Positions 1 to 6,400 of a DNA stretch of 8,815 nucleotides are shown piece by piece (the first letter of the stretch is position 1; each line of letters opens with the position of its first letter). The stretch is from Myxococcales bacterium UBA5297 (GTDB lineage: Bacteria > Myxococcota > Myxococcia > Myxococcales > UBA5297): the NCBI GenBank assembly GCA_002408385.1, contig DHSB01000213.1:1-8815 (forward strand). The letters run 5' to 3'. Both the position numbers and the translations under genes were made by a program. The notes beneath the pieces were generated by a model that saw only the letters and a program-made list of their open reading frames with translations, did not search any database and was not told the origin of the DNA.

Positions 1-462
1 CTAGCCGTGTCAAAGTCGGGCTCTGCCGTGCGCTCGGAGACTCGCAACTCCAGCCGCGCCCGGCCGCTCGAGCCGATACTCAAGGCGCTGCGCGTGCGCC
101 GCTATGTCCGGCGCAACCTCCTCTCGCCCGAGCTGACCGCAGCCTCGATCGCGGCGCGCTTCGAGCTCTCCCGTGCGCAGCTCTATCGCTACTTCGAGCC
201 CGACGGTGGGGTGGACGCGTGCATCCGCTCGCTGCGGCTGCGCCGCTGCTTCGAGAAGATCGCCGACCCGGTCTTCGCCGCCCGCAGCATCCAGGAGATC
301 GCCGCGGAGCACGGCTTCGATTGCGAGGCGCACTTCAGCCGGCTCTTCCGGCGTACCTTCGGCATCACCGCGAGCGAGGTGCGGCGCGCGGGGCGGGCGG
401 GAATGCGGGTGGCTCCGGACAACTCGCAGGATCTGGCGGCCTGGGTCCGTTCTCTCGAGTAG
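1..462 (+). CDS. AraC-family transcriptional regulator, C-terminal part (5' partial)
   Basis: The visible product is the DNA-binding half of an AraC/XylS-type regulator, a cytoplasmic protein that binds promoter DNA through two helix-turn-helix (HTH) units. Numbering from the GTG at 7, the first HTH lies at about residues 43-63 (LTAASIAARFELSRAQLYRY) and the second at about 94-118, with the family signature IAAEHGFDCEAHFSRLFRR followed by TFGITASEVRR. A short tail ends at TAG 460-462. The frame is open to the window edge (CTA GCC before the GTG), there is no Shine-Dalgarno in view, and the family usually has about 300 residues with an N-terminal sensor domain. I therefore read this as a gene cut by the window rather than a 151-residue protein starting at GTG 7. 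The inducer and target genes cannot be told. A decayed relative of its 3' end lies about 310 bases downstream. Confidence 0.85.
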   Translation, partial: LAVSKSGSAVRSETRNSSRARPLEPILKALRVRRYVRRNLLSPELTAASIAARFELSRAQLYRYFEPDGGVDACIRSLRLRRCFEKIADPVFAARSIQEIAAEHGFDCEAHFSRLFRRTFGITASEVRRAGRAGMRVAPDNSQDLAAWVRSLE

Positions 463-480
463 ACGGTCGGTCTGGCGGTT

Positions 481-505
481 GCGCGACGCGCGGTCGGCGT
501 CGCGC
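481..505 (+). terminator. Hairpin after the AraC gene, possible terminator
   Basis: Arms GCGCGACGC (481-489) and GCGTCGCGC (497-505) are exact reverse complements around a 7-base loop. The hairpin begins 18 bases after the AraC stop codon. There is no T-tract after it, so it is not a textbook intrinsic terminator. It could be a terminator of the T-poor kind, an RNA 3'-end stabiliser, or an operator. Confidence 0.4.
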
Positions 506-608
506 GCCGCTCGATGGTCTTCTTCGCGCGAAGGCTGGGGGCCGAGGCCGCTCCCCGCGCGGCTCGCGCCCTCAGCCCACCGCCTCCAGGGGAGCCCCGG
601 CCTCCGCC

Positions 609-735
609 GAGGTCGCCGAGGAGCTTGGCTTCTGCTGCGAGCCGCACTTCAGCCGCTCTTCCGAAGAACCTTGGGCATCGCGCCCATGCCGGCGATCGAC
701 CAGTTCGGCGGTCTGGCTGCATCCGCGCGCTCGAG
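609..735 (+). pseudogene. Decayed AraC-type HTH remnant with a one-base frameshift
   Basis: Bases 609-656 read EVAEELGFCCEPHFSR in one frame, and from 656 onward the next frame reads LFRRTLGIAP. Joined, they give the second HTH of an AraC-family protein, closely matching EIAAEHGFDCEAHFSRLFRRTFGI of the gene at 1-462. The DNA lines up with bases 295-369: CACTTCAGCCGGCTCTTCCG there against CACTTCAGCCG-CTCTTCCG here, so one G is missing. My hand alignment gives about 80% identity over 75 bases. A weaker match continues to GLAASARS (about 709-732), matching DLAAWVRS near the end of the intact protein after a gap of about 11 residues. No first HTH and no matching stop codon are visible. It may be a degraded tandem duplicate or the remnant of an independent regulator. 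Confidence 0.6.
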
Positions 736-838
736 CCGCCGGCGCCGAGCGGATCCGAGCGGCCTGAAACGGACGGTCAAGGCCCAGAGACGCGCGGTCA
801 TGGACGCGGCCACCGCGCTTCAGGCTTATTGCGCGCAG

Positions 839-913
839 CCCTTTTTCCTCCGTTTTCTTCGAGCGCGCGACTCGGGCGCGAGCCTCTCTGCTCGGCTCGG
901 GAGGGGAAAAGGG
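839..913. repeat. Imperfect long inverted repeat with T-rich and A-rich arms
   Basis: The arm at 839-851 (CCCTTTTTCCTCC) can pair with 900-913 (GGAGGGGAAAAGGG), with one bulged G and one G-T pair. About 48 bases lie between the arms, including GC-rich stretches that can fold further. It is about 170 bases upstream of the operon start. It could be a structured leader or terminator-like element, but the T and A runs lie inside the arms rather than after the stem. The role is unknown and strand use is not determined. Confidence 0.35.
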
Positions 914-1068
914 GGTGAAGGTCGGGGCAGACGATGTGGCTCGAAGCGGCCCTGACGCGGGCCTTGACGATTGAGGGCATCCACCAGAGCAGCGCAAGCG
1001 GCCTCGCGCCAGGGCACGGAGGACGAGGGTTGCTCCCGTCCCCGCGAGCGCCCGGCGAGGTCGTGCGC

Positions 1069-1075
1069 AGGAGAG
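1069..1075 (+). promoter_or_regulatory. Shine-Dalgarno of the MopE-repeat lipoprotein gene
   Basis: AGGAGAG lies 7 bases before ATG 1083. This decides the start in favour of 1083 over the internal ATG at 1110 (Met10), which has no comparable site. Confidence 0.75.
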
Positions 1076-1082
1076 ACACCCG

Positions 1083-3488
1083 ATGCGCAGCAACGAATGG
1101 CGAAGTGGGATGGCGGCATGGTCCATGGTGGTCGCGCTTCTGCTCGCCCCGGGCTGCGGAGGCGAACAGCCCGCCTCCGTCGGCTCCGATTCCGGCGTCC
1201 CGGTCGAGGACGCCGCGGTGGAAGCGCCGGACGCGGGCGACCCCGGGCCAGAGGACGGCGGCCTCGACGACGCGGGGACGCAAATCGTGCCCGTGGACGA
1301 GGACGAGGACGGCCACTTTTCCGACGTGGACTGCGACGACGCCGACCCTGAAGTCCACCCCGGCGCCGAGGAGCTCTGCAACGGCCGGGACGACGACTGC
1401 GACGGCGCGACGGACGAGGCCGAGGCGAGCGATGCGCAAGGCTGGTTCGCGGATGCCGACGGCGACGGCTACGGGGATGCGGCGAGCACGCAGCGCGCCT
1501 GCGCCGCGCCCCAGGGATACGTCGCCGATGACCGCGACTGCGACGACACCGACGCCGAGATCAACCCCGAGGCCTCGGAGATGTGCAACGCGGTGGACGA
1601 CAACTGCGACGGAGCCGTCGACGAGGACGGCGCCATCGGCTCGACCGCCTTCCACGCGGACGTCGACAGGGACGGTTACGGCGATCCGAGCGCCGTGCGC
1701 AACGCCTGCTCGAGACCCGAGGGCTTCGTAACCGACGGCACCGACTGCGATGACGCCAACAGCTCCATCCACCCGTTCGCGGCCGAGCTCTGCAACCGCG
1801 TCGACGACGATTGCGACACCGAGGTTGACGAGGACAGCGCCAGCGATGCCGGAAGCTGGTTCTTGGACAGCGATGGCGACGGTTTCGGAAACCCTGCCGA
1901 TTCGGTCCGTTCCTGCGAGCAGCCCCCGGGACGCGTCGCGAACGACGATGACTGCAACGACGCGGATGCCGCCTTCTACCCGGGCGCCCCCGACCAACCG
2001 GACGCCCGGGGCGAGGACACGAACTGCGATGGCATCGACGGCGACGCGGCCTCCTCGGTCTTCGTCTCGGCCAATTCGGGCAACGACACCAACAGCGGCA
2101 TTCTTCCCAGCGAGCCGGTGCGAACCCTGGAGCGGGCGATGGCGATCGCCCGAGGCTGCACGCCGTCCTACTGCTCCGTGCTCGTCGCCGAGGGCACTTA
2201 TCGCCACAGCGACAGCCTTGAGCTGGTCGCCGGCGTGAGCCTCTATGGCGGCTATGCCGACGGTCTGCCGGCCGGCAGCGAGCAAGCCTGGGAGCGGAAC
2301 AAGGCGGTGGCCAATACGGTGATTGAATCGAGCAACATCCCCACGATCGGGGCTGACCAAATCGACCGCGACACCGTGCTCGACCGTTTCACCATCCAGG
2401 GAGCAGATGCGACCGGGTACGGGCAGGCGGCGATCGCCGTGCTCGTGACCAACACGCCGTCCGCGGGGCGGTTGACCCTCTCGAGCTCCGAGATCATCGC
2501 AGGCGACGGCGGCACGGGCAGCCCCGGCGCTCAGGGACTCGCGGTGTCGTGCACCCCTGCCGCGGGCGGAGCCGGCGGCGACAATCCTGATTGCGCTTCG
2601 GCCTCGGGGCAAAATGGGTCGAAGAATAGCGGGAGCTTGGACGGCATCGGTGGCACGGGCGGGGCCGGGGGGGCCCACGAATGTTCGGGGTACTGCCCTA
2701 CGAACTCCGGCCCGGGTGGCCAAGGAGGCAATGGCTCTGACGGCTCCACTCCCGGACCGGCGGGAGCGTGTGTCGCCAACGGCAGCCCTGGGCGTACGCT
2801 CGGGAGCTTCGACGGATACGCCACCTGGCACGCTTGCATCGGCGGCAACGGTAGCGACGGCGGCAACGGCGGCGGTGGTGGTGGCGGCGGCGAGGGCGGT
2901 GGCCAGTACTTCGACACGCGCTGCGCTGGCTGCACAAACTGCGCTGGCTGCAGCACCTTGTGCCACAACAACATGGCCAACGATGGCGGCGCGGGCGGCG
3001 TGGGCGGCGCGGGCGGGTGCGGCGGTGGTGGCGGTGGTGGTGGCGGTGGCGGCGGCGCTTCCCTGGGCGTCGTGCTCATCCAGTCGCATGCCACTTTTGA
3101 CGGCACCTCGATCTTCCGTGGCAGCGGCGGCAACGGCGGCGACGGCGGCGCGAGCAGCCCGGGTATTCCGGGTAGCGCGGGCGCGCCCGGCCAGCCTGGC
3201 GCTGTGTGCGGGCTGTTCTCCGGAACCTGCCATACGGTCTCGGCAGGCCAAGGCGGCCAAGGCGGCACTGGCGGCCACGGCGCCACCGGCGGCGGAGGCT
3301 CGGCCGGGGACGGCGGCCCATCGATCGGCTTGGCCCTCGTGGGCCCCGGTGCCGGCGTCGACGGCAGAGATCCAGCCATCACTGGCGGATTCGGAGGCCC
3401 GGCGGGCACACCCGGGACCGGTGGTCCCGTCGGGGCGCCAGGGCAGCCGGGCAGTGTCGTGGCGAAGCAGGCCTTCAACTTCAACTGA
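1083..3488 (+). CDS. Predicted lipoprotein with MopE-type metal-binding repeats, beta-helix-like segment and glycine-rich tail
   Basis: An 801-residue exported protein, first gene of a two-gene operon. Residues 1-25 form a signal peptide with a hydrophobic core (MVVALLLAPGC); Cys25 is the likely lipidated residue, although Pro at -2 makes the lipobox slightly unusual. Residues 26-70 are an acidic linker. Residues 72-320 hold four Asp/Cys repeats of the 'putative metal-binding motif' seen in MopE-like proteins (DxDxDGYG ... DCDDxD ... CNxxDDxCDGxxDE), expected to bind calcium or another divalent metal. Residues 325-475 resemble DUF1565/right-handed beta-helix proteins (VFVSANSGNDTNSG, then RTLERAMAIA, LYGGY, FTIQGAD). 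From about 474 the chain is glycine-rich, with runs of 8 and 12 Gly, a Cys cluster at 614-627, and collagen-like G-x-y triplets at 694-706 and 772-790. Export and metal binding are inferred from family knowledge; the cellular role is unknown. It is probably a surface or extracellular structural or adhesive protein. Confidence 0.85.
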   Translation: MRSNEWRSGMAAWSMVVALLLAPGCGGEQPASVGSDSGVPVEDAAVEAPDAGDPGPEDGGLDDAGTQIVPVDEDEDGHFSDVDCDDADPEVHPGAEELCNGRDDDCDGATDEAEASDAQGWFADADGDGYGDAASTQRACAAPQGYVADDRDCDDTDAEINPEASEMCNAVDDNCDGAVDEDGAIGSTAFHADVDRDGYGDPSAVRNACSRPEGFVTDGTDCDDANSSIHPFAAELCNRVDDDCDTEVDEDSASDAGSWFLDSDGDGFGNPADSVRSCEQPPGRVANDDDCNDADAAFYPGAPDQPDARGEDTNCDGIDGDAASSVFVSANSGNDTNSGILPSEPVRTLERAMAIARGCTPSYCSVLVAEGTYRHSDSLELVAGVSLYGGYADGLPAGSEQAWERNKAVANTVIESSNIPTIGADQIDRDTVLDRFTIQGADATGYGQAAIAVLVTNTPSAGRLTLSSSEIIAGDGGTGSPGAQGLAVSCTPAAGGAGGDNPDCASASGQNGSKNSGSLDGIGGTGGAGGAHECSGYCPTNSGPGGQGGNGSDGSTPGPAGACVANGSPGRTLGSFDGYATWHACIGGNGSDGGNGGGGGGGGEGGGQYFDTRCAGCTNCAGCSTLCHNNMANDGGAGGVGGAGGCGGGGGGGGGGGGASLGVVLIQSHATFDGTSIFRGSGGNGGDGGASSPGIPGSAGAPGQPGAVCGLFSGTCHTVSAGQGGQGGTGGHGATGGGGSAGDGGPSIGLALVGPGAGVDGRDPAITGGFGGPAGTPGTGGPVGAPGQPGSVVAKQAFNFN
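1296..2042 (+). repeat. Four MopE-type metal-binding repeats (within the lipoprotein gene)
   Basis: The repeats begin at Asp72, Asp124, Asp193 and Asp262, so the spacing is 52, 69 and 69 residues. The full unit is an EF-hand-like acidic loop (such as DADGDGYGD), a Cys about ten residues later, a P-x-G turn, the DCDD motif, then CNxxDDxCDG. Repeat 1 lacks the 17-residue Cys/Pro-Gly segment (it reads DEDEDGHFSDVDCDD). Repeat 4 has lost the CN pair and ends in a variant DTNCDGIDG. Repeats 2 and 3 are the most regular. Confidence 0.85.
2502..3485 (+). repeat. Glycine-rich low-complexity tail-coding region
   Basis: About 325 codons dominated by Gly (GGx, GGN, GGT and GGA patterns) with Asn, Ser, Ala and Pro. 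A GGC/GGT trinucleotide tract encodes 12 consecutive Gly at 3021-3056, and another encodes 8 at 2868-2891. Two less repetitive islands interrupt it (about residues 658-680, SLGVVLIQSHATFDGTSIF, and 746-755), which look like single beta-helix rungs surviving among the Gly loops. The composition recalls PE-PGRS and other Gly-rich surface proteins, but this is resemblance only. Confidence 0.8.
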
Positions 3489-3493
3489 GGAGG
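3488..3493 (+). promoter_or_regulatory. Shine-Dalgarno overlapping the upstream stop codon
   Basis: AGGAGG begins with the last base of the TGA at 3486-3488 and sits 6 bases before ATG 3500. It is a near-perfect anti-16S match. It fixes the start at 3500 and suggests that ribosomes finishing the first gene can reload on the second. Confidence 0.85.
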
Positions 3494-3499
3494 AAGACC

Positions 3500-6400
3500 A
3501 TGTCCTGCTTGTTCAAACGCTGGCAGTGCCCAGCGCTCGGCGTCGTCCTCCTGGCGCTGCTCTTTGCCGGCTCCGGCTGCAGCTGCGGGGAGCCGGAATC
3601 TGAGGGAGAGAAGCCCTCGTCCTGCACCCGGGACTCGGCGCTCATCGCCGAGGCCCGGAGCTGCAGGCTCGACGAGCACTGCCCCTGCGGGGCGCACTGC
3701 GAGCTCGGCCGCTGCATGGCCAGTTGCGCGAGCGACTCGGACTGCGTCGAGGGACGCTGCGACCTCTTCGGCCGTTGCGTGGACACCGACCCGAGCACGG
3801 GCCGGATCGCCCCGCTCTCGCCGGCGGGCAAGGTGAAGGTCGTGCTGACCTCCCCGCCGCTGGTCAACCTGGGCGAAGCGAGCGCCGAGCGGGCCCTGCG
3901 CTTCCGCGTCGACGCCGCGGCCCGCACCACCGCGCGGACCGTCGCCGACCCGGGGCTCGAGGTCTCCTGCGGCGATGGGAGCTTCGGCTCCGAGTGCTCG
4001 ATCGAGCAGGCAGCGCCAGACGCAGAGCTCTCCGTCGCGGTGCGCTCCACCGCGGCGCTGGCGGGCCCCGGCCTGGGGGTGCGTGTCTTCGCCGGCGATG
4101 ACATGGCCAGCGTGACCCTGACCGGGCAGCCCATCGGCGGCCGCACCCCAGTGGCCGAGGACGCGCTCACCTCGGGCCTCTACGAAGGCTCGGCCATCTT
4201 GACGGCGGTGGGCATCGCCGACGACGCCAGCGCGCCCACCCGCGCGCCGCCGCTCGGGTTGGAGATTCCGCTGACCGGGCAGGTCCACTTCGAGGGCGGC
4301 AGCGGCGTCCTCGCGCTCGAGGAGCCGCTCTCTCCGATGCGGGTGCTGCTGCCCGCCTCGGCGGATCGCTGGGTCGGGGCGCTGAGCGGCACGAGCGCCG
4401 CCGGAACCGTGGACTTTCCGAGCTTCCGCTATCTCGAGGGCGACGCCGTCGGCTCGCCCGTCCAGGTCCTGCTCGAGGCGCCCGCGGCCGAATGGACGGC
4501 CGCGGGCGAATCGCTGCGGTTCTCGCTCGAAACCCGCTTCGCCGGAGTGCTGATCGGCAACCGCAAGCCGAAGCTCGTTTGGGCGGTCCACCTGGCGCGC
4601 ACCGGGGATCTTCCCGAGGGCGCCCTCGCCCCTGCGGTAAGCGCCGACGAGCAGCTCGGCGCCGGCATGGCCGCCTCCCGCGGCCTCAACCGGCTGCTGT
4701 GGGAGGGGGCGGTCGCCCACGCGGTGGCCCCGAACCCCTCCGACGTCGCCCAGATGAGCCCCGAGGAGAAGCGCGAGCTGCTCTCGACCTTCGGGCGCAG
4801 CGGGCAGTCGGGGACGCTCTATGCGTGCGGCCTCTCCTCGGCCGCGGTCAACGTCCTGGCGCGCTTCGCCCTGGAGGACACCTGGAAGATCCGCGCGCCT
4901 TGGGGCGACGCGCGCCGCCCACCGTCCGAGCTCATCGCCTCGGGCGGGCCGCTGCTCGCCAGGCTCGCTGCGCCCTACGCGCTGGCGGACCTCCTCGCCA
5001 CCTCGGCCGAGCTGGTGGTCGACTCGCGGCTCTCGCCAAGGGAGATGCCCTGCGCCGCGGGCTTCGCGCCCGCGCGGGCGGAGTTCGCCTCGCCAGCCTG
5101 CGGCGTGAACGAGGTGACGTACGTCCTCGGCGACTTCGACTACTGCGAGGCGATGGCCGAGTCCTACGGCTGCGAGGTGGCCGCGGCCGAGGGCTCGGAG
5201 ATGATCGTCAACGTCTCGGTCACCTTCGAGGACGCCGGCGCGGGAGGCAGCAGCTGCGTCCAGACGAAGTCCGACATCGCCATCCCCGGCCAGGTGCGCC
5301 GCGTCTGCAGGTTGCCGCTCGCGCCCGCGCCCTGCGCCGAGATGGCCGCCTGCTGGGACGGCCCCGCGGGTTTCGGCCGCGACTCCGTGCGCGCACCGTT
5401 CCTGGTGGCCGACGCGCTGTCGGTCTCCGGCGACCTGCGCTGCGGGGCGGGCTCCTCGCGCAGCTTCGCCTGGGACAGCGACGCCAACGCCGAGCTGCCC
5501 GCGAGCAGCTCCGACCGCCTCAACCTGAAGCGTCTCCTCGAGGCCTGCAGGCTCGACTCCGCGCGCGTCCTCGAGCCGCCGCCCAGCGGCGGGTCGAGCT
5601 ACGGCAACGGGCTTGCCGCGCTCTTCGACTCCTTCGGCTGCGTCGACCGGGCGCGGATGCTCTTCGCGATGGGCGTCGCCGGCGAGCCCGATCGCCAGCG
5701 CGCCTTGAGCCCTGCCTCGCCGGTGATCCCGCGGTCCAGCGTCCTCTTCGAGCGGCTGGTGCAGCGCTGGCTGTCGCACCACGGCATGTTGGCGCGCGAG
5801 GCGGCGGAAGCCGAGCGCATGGCGGACCTGCTGCGGCGCAGCGGCGAGGTGAACGTCCCGCCGGAGGTCGAAGAGGTCCTCGCCGAGTCGCTGTCGGGCT
5901 GGAACCTGCTGCTCCACCCGCGCTTCGCCACCCCGATCGTCGAGCTGCCGGCCGAGGCGCTGGTCGATCCCGACTACCGCCCGCGGGTGGTCAACGCCGA
6001 CCTGCCGCGCGAGCAGGCGCAGGACCAGATGCTCGCCTTGCCGGTGACGATGGCGCGCACGCTGGACGCCCAGCTCGCGCTCATCGACAGCGACCTCGAG
6101 ACCGCGGCGCTGCGCGGCGACCGCACCGCGCTGGCGCGCAGCGGGCAGGTGCTGCGCTACGCCGGGTTGCTGCTGCCTTTCGCCGCCGAGCTCGACGCCC
6201 GCGCCCGCGAGCGCGTCGCGGCCGAGGGTGGGCCCGATCCGATCTGGGCCGGCGCCCTGGACGCGGCGATCGACGCCGCGGACACGCGGGTCGCGCGCGT
6301 GCTGACCTCCGCCCGCGCCATCGCTCTGGGCGAGAACCCGCTGGGCATCTCGGAGAAAGACCTGCCTCTGTACTTCTTCGGCGACGAGGCGGGCGCCAAC

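Larger units (their letters stand above)
463..1082. other. 620-base region without an intact gene, between the AraC gene and the lipoprotein operon
   Basis: No intact gene is convincing here; the open frames are the usual stop-poor frames of GC-rich DNA and overlap each other on both strands. The region holds a hairpin just after the AraC stop, a perfect 12-base palindrome at 522-533 (CTTCGCGCGAAG), a decayed AraC HTH remnant, a long imperfect inverted repeat around 839-913 with the only clear T-rich and A-rich runs of the region, and the leader of the gene at 1083. The operon promoter should lie here, but I see no convincing -35/-10 pair or sigma-54 site. An in-frame TGA at 972-974 limits any upstream extension of the 1083 gene. 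Confidence 0.6.

Noticed and set aside
514..918. Overlapping plus-strand open frames of about 130-260 codons between the AraC gene and the operon
   Set aside because: They have Arg/Ala/Pro/Ser-rich shadow composition, no good ribosome site and no recognisable domain apart from the HTH remnant, which needs two different frames.
964..992. TTGACG as a -35 box for the operon promoter
   Set aside because: The hexamer is good, but the bases about 17 positions downstream (near GAGCAG) do not resemble a -10 box.
1013..1034. GGGCAC ... TTGCT as a sigma-54 promoter
   Set aside because: The spacing between the GG and GC elements is too long for a -24/-12 site.
2922..3056. CRISPR-like or tandem DNA repeats in the glycine-rich region
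   Set aside because: The repetition is of glycine codons within an open frame, with no constant repeats separated by unique spacers.
798..3278. 826-codon open reading frame on the minus strand
   Set aside because: It is antisense to the MopE-repeat gene; its Val/Ala-rich repeats are the complement of the Asp-rich repeats. The sense protein has a signal peptide, a Shine-Dalgarno and a known repeat family.
3206..3499. Upstream extension of the giant lipoprotein gene to an earlier start at 3206
   Set aside because: It would overlap the tail of the first gene and add an Arg-rich stretch before the signal peptide. The AGGAGG at 3488-3493 clearly serves ATG 3500.
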